A stretch of DNA of 42,432 nt, taken from contig JAGLSU010000031.1 of assembly GCA_023135935.1 (NCBI GenBank), positions 1-42,432 on the forward strand, in the 5' to 3' direction. The notes beneath the pieces are model-generated. The model saw only the letters and a list, made by a program, of their open reading frames with translations, had not been told where the DNA came from and ran no database searches. The first letter of the stretch is position 1. Each line of letters opens with the position of its first letter. A program made the translations under genes and the position numbers. Shown here one piece after another: positions 25,878-35,481 of the stretch. Source of the stretch: Planctomycetota bacterium (GTDB lineage: Bacteria > Planctomycetota > Phycisphaerae > Sedimentisphaerales > Anaerobacaceae).

Positions 25878-26729
25878 TTAAAGTATCACGGATTTATGTC
25901 GATGGCTGTGACACTCTATATTTACCGCTATGGGAAGCGAAGCAATGTGACACGGGGCCGCTTCTATCATACAAGCCAGTGCGGTAGTATCACCGCCTAA
26001 TCCCTGCGGGCCTATACCGGTCGCATTGACCTTATTGAGAATATCCGTTTCGAGTTGCGCGTAAAACTTATCGCTGTTTTTCCGGTCGAGATTATGCAAA
26101 AGAGCTTTTTTGCTCAACAAGGCGCTTAACTCAAAATCGCCGCCAATACCCACACCAATAACAAAAGGCGGACACGCATCGGCACCGGCTTGGGCTACAA
26201 CGCTGACGACCCAATCGGCTATCTGTTCTTTGTCAGCTGTCGGGTTGAACATTTTGAATTGGCTTTTATTCTCACACCCGCCGCCCTTGGCCATAACCGT
26301 TAATTTCAATTTGTCACCGGCAACAGTTTGCTGGTGAATTATGGCAGGCGTATTAGTATCGGTATTTTTGCGCTCGTTCAAGGGTTCGGCAACAACGCTT
26401 TTTCGCAGATACCCTTTTTCGTAGCCAGCCGCTACACCAGCGTTAATCGCGTCAATTAATGTCCCACCATCTTCTTCGACAGCTACCTGTGAGCCCTGCT
26501 CGACAAAAATTACCGCTAAGCCCGTATCCTGACAAAGCGGAATTTTTTCCGTTTTTGCTATTCGGGCATTTTCAATGAGTTGGCCCAGAATTTTCACCGC
26601 GGTTGGGTTAGACTCTTTCTTCGCCGCCTGCTCAATAGCAGCCAAGACATCTTCCGGCAATTCATAAGCAGCGGCTATACAAAGCGCTTCGACGGCAGAG
26701 ACAATTTTTTCATATTCGATATAGCGCAC
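25878..26729 (-). CDS. Class I fumarate hydratase / tartrate dehydratase alpha subunit
   Basis: KIPLCQDTGLAVIFVEQGSQV, MAKGGGCENKSQFKMFNPTA, ACPPFVIGVGIGGDFELSALLSKKALL, GIGPQGLGGDTTAL. Confidence 0.88.
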   Translation of the reverse strand: MRYIEYEKIVSAVEALCIAAAYELPEDVLAAIEQAAKKESNPTAVKILGQLIENARIAKTEKIPLCQDTGLAVIFVEQGSQVAVEEDGGTLIDAINAGVAAGYEKGYLRKSVVAEPLNERKNTDTNTPAIIHQQTVAGDKLKLTVMAKGGGCENKSQFKMFNPTADKEQIADWVVSVVAQAGADACPPFVIGVGIGGDFELSALLSKKALLHNLDRKNSDKFYAQLETDILNKVNATGIGPQGLGGDTTALACMIEAAPCHIASLPIAVNIECHSHRHKSVIL

Positions 26730-26743
26730 GATAAATTAAATCC

Positions 26744-29053
26744 TTAATCGCTCGTTATATTAACTTCGAAAGTTTTATAAGTTGTATTTCCAAGGTCATC
26801 GCTGACCTTGAGGGCAATTACATGCTCGCCGGAGCCAAGATCGTTTATTACGATGGTGAATCCTTCTTCTATCGTATCATAAACTAAATCGTCCGGCAGA
26901 GTACTTGTCCACTCATCGTTACTGTCAACGGCATAGCTGACATTTCCGATTGCACTTAATTCGTCAGAGACCTGCAATTTCAATGTAGCGGTTTTGTTTT
27001 CGATTTCAATAGAATATCCATTAATAACCGGGCCCGTATTATCAACCACCACGTGCTCGCTTATTCGGCTGCCTTCCAGTTTGGTCGCAACTGTATTACT
27101 TCTTTCGTCGCTTGCGGTAACTCTGATTTCATATCTGCCGTCTTCGACGGTCTTGCTATTCCATTCAAACTTACCGGTTTCGATTTTTTCTTCGATTTTA
27201 ATCCAGCTTGTCCTGCCCGCTTTCCTGAAATCTATTTTGTAAATCAATTTGTCTTTGTTGTCATCTCTGGCTTTGTAACTGATTTTAAAGGTTCCGATTT
27301 TGCCCTTCGTTTCGATTCTGCTGACGTTGATTTCTTCAACCTTAGGAGCCAGGTTATCGACGCTATGGGCAATGGCTATTTCTCTTATAACCGGACTTTT
27401 TTGTTTGTCTTCGGTCTGTAAGGTAAGTTTATACTGACAGAACCTTCCTACGGGACAACCCAGCTGTACCGGCTCGGTTACTTCCACCGGCTTGGTCCAG
27501 TCGGAAAAAGTGGGGTCATTGACATCATCAACATTTCCGCTGCGACAGGCCATTAGAACCTTGCTGTCTTCGGGAATATCGGCTTCGATTTGCAACTTGC
27601 CCCATCTGGCCGGTTGGCCGGCATCGATAAGTTTGGAAGTGTAACTGCCTTTTTCAGCGAAGGTCTTTGCCAGCTTTATCACTTTCGCCGGATTCGACGT
27701 TCCGACATATACATCGTCACCGGAGACGACAACAACTGTTATTTGCGAGGCCTGTTGGTCTTCATAAATAATCTGTTCTTCTTCGGCAACAGGGTCGATC
27801 GCAAAAAGCCGAGCATCGTTGCCAGTTCCGACAAGAAGCTTTCCATCCTGCTGTGCCAAAGCAAAGAAGACAGCGACCTTGTCGAAAATATCCGTTACAA
27901 AACCATCGGCGGTTACTTTGTATATGTAACTGGCCTTGGTTGATTTAGTCGGTTTAAACGGCGACATCGGCCCATCTGACGGTTTATCTTTGGTGGTTCG
28001 TTTTGTATTTGCGACTTGAAGTTTCAATCCGTCTTCACTTTGCCCTGTACTTGTTGGCTTAGCTTGTTTTTTTTCTGGCCGACCCGCCAAAGGTATCAGG
28101 GGAGAAACCTTCGCCGGTTTTTTAACTATTTGAGCGGACGTAGCAGCGGCATACAAATCGCCAGATTCCGCAAACAGCAGCGATGTAATTTCCGGCTGCT
28201 CGCTATCATATAAAACTGTCGCAGTTTTAGTTTGCGGGTCTATTTTGTATATCAATCCCCTGTTATCACTTCCCGCATAAAGAAACCCGTCTTTGCCGAC
28301 TGCCAGCGAAAGAATATTTTTGTCCCTTGCGGTGTAAATAAGTTCGGCTTGCCTGCCTAAAGAATCGAGCTTGTATACCTTGCCTTCCGGCCCGGTTCCT
28401 AAATAGATGTCACCTTTTTCATCAACGGTTATCGCCAGAATATATTTGGCATCGTTGGGCTCAAAAATCGTTTCCGGCTCGTCAGTTTCGAACCGAATTA
28501 ACTTACATTCCTCACCGCTTACACCCGCCAAAAGCCTTCCCGATATATCTTCGGCCATCGCAAAAATATGTTTATTAGACAGGTACTGTTCTATTTCAAC
28601 CGCATTCGCATCGCCGGGCGCATTGACATCGCTCGGCTGCTCGACTTTCTGGGCGACTGGCGGTTTCTGCGATTGTTCAGGGTAAATCTTCGTCAATTTA
28701 CCAAGGCGATACTTGAAAATAGCACCGTTGGGACTTGTGCCGATATAGACCGTACCGCCGCTTGAAACAATAGTGTTTACGGACCAGGGCTGTAAATCGC
28801 TTTCTGCATTTTCGGCAGAAGAAAACTTTTCGATTAAAACCTCCGCCGCCCTGCCAAGTTGGATAGTTCCCTGTGAACCAACCACGACATCTTCAGATTG
28901 GCCTTTCAATAAATCCTCACCGCTGGTGTGATGTGTGACCTCGCTGGTAACCGCAAAACAAAGCGAAGCAAGCAAAAGGCTAAAAATGCAAAACCATTGT
29001 GCCTTCAAAAGTTTTAAGTTCGTAACTACAGTTTTCTTTTTTTCGGTTCTCAT
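26744..29053 (-). CDS. Secreted beta-propeller-like protein with C-terminal Ig-like repeats
   Basis: 769 aa; signal peptide; repeats such as GDIYLGTGPEGKVYKLDSLG and GFLYAGSDNRGLIYKIDPQ. Confidence 0.75.
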   Translation of the reverse strand: MRTEKKKTVVTNLKLLKAQWFCIFSLLLASLCFAVTSEVTHHTSGEDLLKGQSEDVVVGSQGTIQLGRAAEVLIEKFSSAENAESDLQPWSVNTIVSSGGTVYIGTSPNGAIFKYRLGKLTKIYPEQSQKPPVAQKVEQPSDVNAPGDANAVEIEQYLSNKHIFAMAEDISGRLLAGVSGEECKLIRFETDEPETIFEPNDAKYILAITVDEKGDIYLGTGPEGKVYKLDSLGRQAELIYTARDKNILSLAVGKDGFLYAGSDNRGLIYKIDPQTKTATVLYDSEQPEITSLLFAESGDLYAAATSAQIVKKPAKVSPLIPLAGRPEKKQAKPTSTGQSEDGLKLQVANTKRTTKDKPSDGPMSPFKPTKSTKASYIYKVTADGFVTDIFDKVAVFFALAQQDGKLLVGTGNDARLFAIDPVAEEEQIIYEDQQASQITVVVVSGDDVYVGTSNPAKVIKLAKTFAEKGSYTSKLIDAGQPARWGKLQIEADIPEDSKVLMACRSGNVDDVNDPTFSDWTKPVEVTEPVQLGCPVGRFCQYKLTLQTEDKQKSPVIREIAIAHSVDNLAPKVEEINVSRIETKGKIGTFKISYKARDDNKDKLIYKIDFRKAGRTSWIKIEEKIETGKFEWNSKTVEDGRYEIRVTASDERSNTVATKLEGSRISEHVVVDNTGPVINGYSIEIENKTATLKLQVSDELSAIGNVSYAVDSNDEWTSTLPDDLVYDTIEEGFTIVINDLGSGEHVIALKVSDDLGNTTYKTFEVNITSD

Positions 29054-29065
29054 TTTCAGCTCCTG

Positions 29066-30943
29066 TTATTGTTCAACTATTATGCGCATGGTCTTTTTGT
29101 CGATAACAATCGTTCCCGTTTCCGATTTTTTCTCAAGCCAATGCCGATACGGCTGAGTCTTAAGCGTTCTTTTGGCATCACTCAGGATTAATGCTTTTGT
29201 AGCCGGCAGGTCAGGCAGTTCCGCTGTCTCGACCGAGATGCCGCCAGCAGGTAAAAGCAAAAGGCAATACAAATCATCTCTTCTAATGGCCAGGATGTTG
29301 TTTATTACCTCGATAAGAGTCTTGAGGTTCTCCGGGGTAAATTTGTAGGGCGCTGCTTCTGCGAGAAATGTTCTATATCCCCGTCCGCCCATAACAACCA
29401 GATTATATTTTCCCGGCGATAATTGGTCGGGAATTTTCAAATCGAACTGGTACTTTTTCTTGCCCTCCAAAACCGATTCAACAACCACGGAAACATTAAT
29501 TTGCTCGCCAGCTTTGACTTTGGAGTCGGACAAATCTACCGACCATATATGTGAAATAATATTTTTGGGTACTATCCGGATATTAACATCAATCGATTCT
29601 ATTTCGACTTTCTCGTACGGATTATTCATAAGCAGCGCGACAGAGCCAACCGATTCCATTATCACTTCTTTGAAACCGACACCGGTTGAGACATTTTCAA
29701 AAATAATCGGCTGAGCATTTTTTAAACCGAGCGTCATTTTATATTCAATCATATGGTCCAGCGGAAGGCTGCCACGAGTAAGGGCAGCACTGACTACCGA
29801 TATATAGAGCATGCGCGGCGAATAAAACCGATTGCTGGCAAGTTGGCAATCGTATCGCTTTTTGGTGTCATTGTAGCGGTCTATATTTATCGTCAGTGGT
29901 ATGGTTTTGGCTTTCGCACCGATTCGCCCCAAAACCGCTGTTGATTCATCCGCGGTCAACGCGCCAACTATTTCCACACCGGTACCGAATTTGAAAGAAT
30001 GCATCACGCTCGATACGATGGTATGAACTTTGCCTGTCGCCATCGGAAAATTTACCGGCCCATGACCGAGAAAACTATGCCCGAAGCCATAAACCTTGTC
30101 ACCGTCCACTTCAGTTACCGTACCGATAGCTTCCAGGGAAATATCACCGGAAACCAACGGTATTGCAAGGCAGCTGCCTGGAGTTAATTTCAGGTTTTCT
30201 TTCTTTTCGTTATTTGCGCTGGCATTTCCACCGCCAATACCGGAAGCGCCTGAAACAAGCATAAGCCCTAACGGTTCGACCATTGGGCTCAACTGCTCGC
30301 AGACTTCAGCGGGCAATCCCGATGCAACCAATGGTAAAGGTAAGGCAGCGGGAAGTCCAAAAGTGCTGTTTCGCGTTTTGGCTTTTAGTCCAATAGAGTC
30401 AGTTGACAGACTTCGACCGGAACTAATCTGTTCGTAAATATCAGTGAAATTAATTGGCGATGAATAATCAAAGGCGAAGCCCATTGGTTCGGCTTTGTTT
30501 CCAGAGCTATCAATATCACTTACGTTGAGCATTTCTTCTATCGGCGTGACACCATAAAGCGGGTCTTTACTGAAAAGCCATCCAAAAGCCAAGGCGCCAG
30601 CCATTCTACCTTCGATGTAAACCGGCGAACCGCTGCAACCTGCTACCGGGCCGGTATGTATAAATCGCTCATCGGTTCCCTGAACAAAAATAGCATTTCG
30701 GCCGGGTCTTATATTGCGAACCACACTGATGACCCTCAAGCCAAATTTTTCGATTTTGGTTCCCTCGTATATCGTCAGGCAATAAGCCTCCATGCCCGGT
30801 TTGATTTCATCGATGGTGATGTACTTGCTCGAATCTAAAACGGTCTTCGCAGTCTCCTGGTTGGCATGACAAATTGAACCGGCTAAAACCAGCAGGCAAA
30901 GCAGGAAAAAGCTTGTTTTGTGTCTTTTCAAAATAGCGGGCAT
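29066..30943 (-). CDS. SpoIVB (S55) peptidase-domain protein
   Basis: IKPGMEAYCLTIYEGTKIEKFGLRVISVVRNI...GCSGSPVYIEGRMAGALAFGW motif of S55 peptidases; signal peptide. Confidence 0.82.
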   Translation of the reverse strand: MPAILKRHKTSFFLLCLLVLAGSICHANQETAKTVLDSSKYITIDEIKPGMEAYCLTIYEGTKIEKFGLRVISVVRNIRPGRNAIFVQGTDERFIHTGPVAGCSGSPVYIEGRMAGALAFGWLFSKDPLYGVTPIEEMLNVSDIDSSGNKAEPMGFAFDYSSPINFTDIYEQISSGRSLSTDSIGLKAKTRNSTFGLPAALPLPLVASGLPAEVCEQLSPMVEPLGLMLVSGASGIGGGNASANNEKKENLKLTPGSCLAIPLVSGDISLEAIGTVTEVDGDKVYGFGHSFLGHGPVNFPMATGKVHTIVSSVMHSFKFGTGVEIVGALTADESTAVLGRIGAKAKTIPLTINIDRYNDTKKRYDCQLASNRFYSPRMLYISVVSAALTRGSLPLDHMIEYKMTLGLKNAQPIIFENVSTGVGFKEVIMESVGSVALLMNNPYEKVEIESIDVNIRIVPKNIISHIWSVDLSDSKVKAGEQINVSVVVESVLEGKKKYQFDLKIPDQLSPGKYNLVVMGGRGYRTFLAEAAPYKFTPENLKTLIEVINNILAIRRDDLYCLLLLPAGGISVETAELPDLPATKALILSDAKRTLKTQPYRHWLEKKSETGTIVIDKKTMRIIVEQ

Positions 30944-31167
30944 TCAAAAACCTTTCCATGACCAAGGTCAGCTTAAAAAATACGCTCTAATGCCGATTTT
31001 CGCAAAATAGCGGTCGGCTAAAACCTCTTAACTGATTATTAGTTAAAATTTTAGCCGTCCCAAAGAGCCATTGCAAGACAAAACAAATTTTGCTACAATA
31101 TCGCCTCGAGTCCTCAGTCGGTTAGTGGGGACGCTTATTAAATTTAGAGCATGAAATGGAGAACTAA

Positions 31168-31920
31168 ATGAAGTCCGAACATCGCCACGAACTAAAAACA
31201 AACGAATTGGCTGAGTGGATAGAAAACTTCCCACAATGGGCACAGAAGAACCTCAAAGTAATTATTTATGTATCTGTTGTAGCTATCCTGGTTATAGGCA
31301 CATTCTTCTGGAAAAGATACGAGAAAAATGTATTAGCGGTGCAAAAACAAGCGGAACTTACTCTGCTGCTTAGCCAGCTATCCCAAACCAGAGGGAAGAT
31401 TCTGGAAGCCCACGTTCAGGGTATAGACCTTTCATATATGCTGATGCAACCGGCAGACAAACTAAAAGATTTCGCACAAAACACAAAAAACGGTCAGATG
31501 GCGGCTGTAGCTTTAACCAAACGAGCCGATACCCTGCGTGCCGAATTGCATTACCGTCTCGGCGGCGTAAACAAGCGCGATTTAGAAACTCAAATGGGTA
31601 TAGCCAAAGCCGACTATAACAAGGCAATCAAAAAAGCTGGCGGCAATCCAGGATTGACCTCCGCTGCCACATTCGGATTGGGTCTATGCGAAGAAGACCT
31701 CGGAAACTTCGAAAAAGCAACGCAAATATATAACGAGATTGTCAAAAATCCCGACTTTGAAGGCACCGTTTCTGTCGTTAAGGCACAGTTGCGCATCGAT
31801 ACGATGGTTGACTCACAAAAACCGGTTTACTTCAAACCGGCACCCAAGAAAACATCTGTCCAGCCGTTACAGCCACAGATTAAACTCAACATCCCCGATG
31901 TCAATATACCCAGCCAATAA
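31168..31920 (+). CDS. Membrane-anchored TPR protein
   Basis: N-terminal region plus TM (IIYVSVVAILVIGTFFW); TPR-like GLGLCEEDLGNFEKATQIYNEIVKNPDFEGT. Confidence 0.7.
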   Translation: MKSEHRHELKTNELAEWIENFPQWAQKNLKVIIYVSVVAILVIGTFFWKRYEKNVLAVQKQAELTLLLSQLSQTRGKILEAHVQGIDLSYMLMQPADKLKDFAQNTKNGQMAAVALTKRADTLRAELHYRLGGVNKRDLETQMGIAKADYNKAIKKAGGNPGLTSAATFGLGLCEEDLGNFEKATQIYNEIVKNPDFEGTVSVVKAQLRIDTMVDSQKPVYFKPAPKKTSVQPLQPQIKLNIPDVNIPSQ

Positions 31921-31953
31921 TGTGATGCGGCAAAGATACTGCGAAATATAGAA

Positions 31954-32937
31954 ATGCAAGAAGTAAATAAAGACGACCAGCCGTTGATGCTCCAGGTGGG
32001 AACTGCACTCAAAGAGCGTCGAATCGATAAATACCTGCACAACCGTTTCAGTAATTTCAGTAGGGTCATGCTGCAGGAGATAATCAAAGCCGGAACTGTC
32101 AAGGTCAACGGTAAAGTCGTAAAGCCAAGTTTCAAACTAAACACCGGCGACCAAATCGAGATGACATTGCCGGAGCTTCCAAGTAAGGAAATCCTGCCCG
32201 AAGATATACCACTGGATATAGTTTACGAAGACAACGACATTATCATTATCAACAAGCAGCCGAATATGATAGTCCACCCCGCCCGCGGCAACACTCACGG
32301 AACTTTGGTAAACGCACTTGCCTTTTACTCGGACGAACTATCCAGCGGTCTCGGTGAGTTTAGACCTGGCATAGTTCATCGTCTTGACAAAAACACTACC
32401 GGAGTCATGGTGGTGACTAAAAACGACATCGCTCAATGGAAAATCGCAAAACAATTCGAACACCGTCAGACTAAAAAAAGCTATCTGGCAATCGTTCACG
32501 GAACACCTGAACTAACCGCGGACTGTATAAATGCCCCCTTGGGTATACATCCGAAGAGAAGAGAAAAATATGCCGTTCGGACGGAAACCGGAAAAGAATC
32601 CATCACGTTTTATGAAGTCCTCGAAAGATTCCGCGGTTTTTCTTTATTGCAAATAACCCCCAAGACCGGCCGAACACATCAGATACGAGTACACCTGTCT
32701 TACATAAAACACCCGATTGTCGCAGATGATATGTATGACGGGAAATTAGTTTATCCATGGCAATTAAAAGACGCTGAATCTACTGTCGAGGAGCCTGTTA
32801 TAAACCGGCCCGCCCTTCACGCGCATACACTCGAATTCAAGCATCCCACAACGGAAAAGATGGTGAAATTCGAAGTTCCGATGGCTAAGGACATGCAAAA
32901 CCTGCTCGATATGCTCAGAAAATATCGGAAAATATAA
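31954..32937 (+). CDS. rluD: RluD-family 23S rRNA pseudouridine synthase
   Basis: S4 domain; IINKQPNMIVHPARGNTHGTLVNAL, GIVHRLDKNTTGVMVV, KTGRTHQIRVHL. Confidence 0.92.
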   Translation: MQEVNKDDQPLMLQVGTALKERRIDKYLHNRFSNFSRVMLQEIIKAGTVKVNGKVVKPSFKLNTGDQIEMTLPELPSKEILPEDIPLDIVYEDNDIIIINKQPNMIVHPARGNTHGTLVNALAFYSDELSSGLGEFRPGIVHRLDKNTTGVMVVTKNDIAQWKIAKQFEHRQTKKSYLAIVHGTPELTADCINAPLGIHPKRREKYAVRTETGKESITFYEVLERFRGFSLLQITPKTGRTHQIRVHLSYIKHPIVADDMYDGKLVYPWQLKDAESTVEEPVINRPALHAHTLEFKHPTTEKMVKFEVPMAKDMQNLLDMLRKYRKI

Positions 32938-32941
32938 TAAA

Positions 32942-33634
32942 TCAATCCTGCGGCAGCTTAGCCAAATCAGCATCGGAACCGGCTACCATCAAAATGTCAT
33001 CCTTATAGATAACGGTATTTGGCATAGGAACGTTTATGATATCGCCCTTCTCGCTTTTTTTGCCTTTGCCGTGTTCGCCTCTTTTAATAGCTACCAGATT
33101 AACGCTGTACTTCTGTCGCACCTGTAAATCCATGACTGTTTTGTTATCAAAACTAGCCGGCGCTTTTACTCTCGCCAAACTATAACCAGGCGCAAAATCA
33201 ATCTTCTCGCCAATTTGCGGGGCAATAAGTTTATATGCCCATCTCTGCGCCGATTCTATTTCCGGATAAATAACTTCCGATGCCCCAATTTTGGAAAAGA
33301 CTTCGCCTGCAATAGGGTCTTCCGACCTGGCATAGACTTGCGGGACCCCCATCTGTTTTAAGTTCACGACCGTAAGAATCGCCGATTCGAAACCAGCACC
33401 CGAATGCCCCTGCCCTATACCAACAATAGCAATATCAACTTTATCAATACCTTGAGCTTTCAAAGCTTCTTCGTCGGTGCTGTCAAGCCGTACCGCGTGG
33501 CTCACCTGGTCGCGAATTTGCTCTATCTCGTTTCTGTCTTTGTCAACGGCTATAACTTCCGCACCGCTCATCGCCAAAGCAATAGCGAGTTTCTTGCCAA
33601 ACCTTCCCAATCCTATTACAGCAAAGCGTTTCAT
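32942..33634 (-). CDS. trkA: Trk/Ktr potassium uptake regulatory subunit
   Basis: KRFAVIGLGRFGKKLAIALAMSGAEVIAVDKD (TrkA-N) and a TrkA-C domain; adjacent to TrkH-like gene. Confidence 0.9.
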   Translation of the reverse strand: MKRFAVIGLGRFGKKLAIALAMSGAEVIAVDKDRNEIEQIRDQVSHAVRLDSTDEEALKAQGIDKVDIAIVGIGQGHSGAGFESAILTVVNLKQMGVPQVYARSEDPIAGEVFSKIGASEVIYPEIESAQRWAYKLIAPQIGEKIDFAPGYSLARVKAPASFDNKTVMDLQVRQKYSVNLVAIKRGEHGKGKKSEKGDIINVPMPNTVIYKDDILMVAGSDADLAKLPQD

Positions 33635-33649
33635 ATTTTTAGCTCCTAA

Positions 33650-35434
33650 TTAGCCGACAATTATCGCCTCACCCGGATAATTATACCGAGCCGGTTTAAG
33701 ATTAAATGTCAGCGCCGCCAATAGTGTCAGCGGGCCCAATCTGCCTATAAGCATTGATGCGATAATAATCCATTTGCCCGCCGTTGTCAAAGAACTGGTT
33801 ATACCTGTTGTCAAACCCACCGTACCCAAAGCAGAACTCGCCTCGAACATAATATCTGACATCTTGAAACCGTTAGCACACTCCGTGATACTCAAAAGCA
33901 GTGTAGCTGTAAATAAAACCACAACAAACAGCAGCACGACAGTAATGGCTCTTCCAACGACAACCACCCGTATCGAACGCTTAAACATCTCAACTTCCCG
34001 ACGTTTCCTAAGTGCTGCCACAGCTGTCATTACCACTACCGCAAGTGTGACTGTCTTAATACCACCCGCAGTCGAACCGGGCGAACCGCCGATGAACATA
34101 AGCAGCATCAAAACAATTCTGCTTGAACCGGAAAGTTGTTTAACATCAATCGTATTAAAACCTGCTGTTCTGGCTGTAACCGACTGAAAAAATGCACCAA
34201 GAACACTGGTATTTTCAACAGAACCTCCGACTTTCGCAAATCGCTCAAATAAAAGAATGCCTAACATACCCAAAATTATAAGGCCAACGCTTACGCTAAT
34301 AACAATTTTGCTTTGCAATTGCATTCGCCTTGGCGCCTTCATCGAGAAGCGATGATGCTTACTGAAAAGTTTTTTGAAAAACCGTTTCGTTCTATCAAGT
34401 GTTATATTCACCAAATCGAAAAGCACTCCAAAACCGAGTCCGCCCAAAATTATCAGCGGGCAAATTATTACATACACACCCCAGCTTCTGTCATAGCTGA
34501 CGAAACTGTCACTGAATAAACTAAAGCCCGCATTACAAAAAGCGCTTATAGAATGAAAGATGCTATAGAACCATTGCTGGTGTATACTGCCGACTCTGCC
34601 CGGAACATCGTCCCACATGCTAAACATACTTACAGCGCCAATCGCTTCAATAAGTAATGTCCCTCCGAAGATGAATGCTATCATGTTTCCTATTCGTCCG
34701 AGTGTTCGCGCATTTAACAAATCCTGCATAGCTACCGATTCGCGCAAACTCAATGCCTGCCCCAACAACAATGCAAACACCGCACCAAAGACCACTATCC
34801 CCAATCCGCCAAGCTGTATCAGCGTCAAAATAATAATCTGACCCATGAAACTGAAGTCTTCACCTGTATCCCTGACGATAAGGCCGGTAACACAGGTCGC
34901 GCTGGTCGCCGTGAAAATAGCGTCAATGAAACTGGTATTTTCCTCAACCGAAGACCTCGGCAGCATTAACAGCCCCGCTCCGGAAACTATCAAAACCAGG
35001 AAGCTTATAATTAATGTCCTTGTGGGATTTTTGCCGGACGCAGCCAAGTTCACGCTGGCTATACAAATCTTAATGACCACTTCAACGATAAGATAAATAC
35101 CAACAGCGAAATGTCTCACCACTGCCGGTTCAAATCTATAGAACCATCGACCCGCCCCATATACAGCTATAATGAGACCAATAAAAAGCGGTATCTCAAA
35201 CCAGTTGGCAAATAGATATTCTTTTTTTGACTCGGCGTTTAAAAACCGGATTAGTTTGCCAGCAATAAAAATGCATAACGTCACAAGCTGGATGGTATAC
35301 AAAATATGTCTCGGCACCAGCGGCTTGTCAAAACCGAACAATATAACGAACGACGCCACCACTACTGCCGACGTTATAGCTTTAGCGACAATTAATACCG
35401 TCTCTAAACGCTTGTTTTTGTAGTGTATCTGCAT
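33650..35434 (-). CDS. TrkH/KtrB-family potassium transporter
   Basis: TATSATCVTGLIVRDTGEDF, AFCNAGFSLF, SVTARTAGFNTIDV, GGSPGSTAGGIKTVTL. Confidence 0.92.
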   Translation of the reverse strand: MQIHYKNKRLETVLIVAKAITSAVVVASFVILFGFDKPLVPRHILYTIQLVTLCIFIAGKLIRFLNAESKKEYLFANWFEIPLFIGLIIAVYGAGRWFYRFEPAVVRHFAVGIYLIVEVVIKICIASVNLAASGKNPTRTLIISFLVLIVSGAGLLMLPRSSVEENTSFIDAIFTATSATCVTGLIVRDTGEDFSFMGQIIILTLIQLGGLGIVVFGAVFALLLGQALSLRESVAMQDLLNARTLGRIGNMIAFIFGGTLLIEAIGAVSMFSMWDDVPGRVGSIHQQWFYSIFHSISAFCNAGFSLFSDSFVSYDRSWGVYVIICPLIILGGLGFGVLFDLVNITLDRTKRFFKKLFSKHHRFSMKAPRRMQLQSKIVISVSVGLIILGMLGILLFERFAKVGGSVENTSVLGAFFQSVTARTAGFNTIDVKQLSGSSRIVLMLLMFIGGSPGSTAGGIKTVTLAVVVMTAVAALRKRREVEMFKRSIRVVVVGRAITVVLLFVVVLFTATLLLSITECANGFKMSDIMFEASSALGTVGLTTGITSSLTTAGKWIIIASMLIGRLGPLTLLAALTFNLKPARYNYPGEAIIVG

Positions 35435-35481
35435 AAGATGAATTAATTATCAACTGTCAATTATCAAATGTCAACTGTCAA

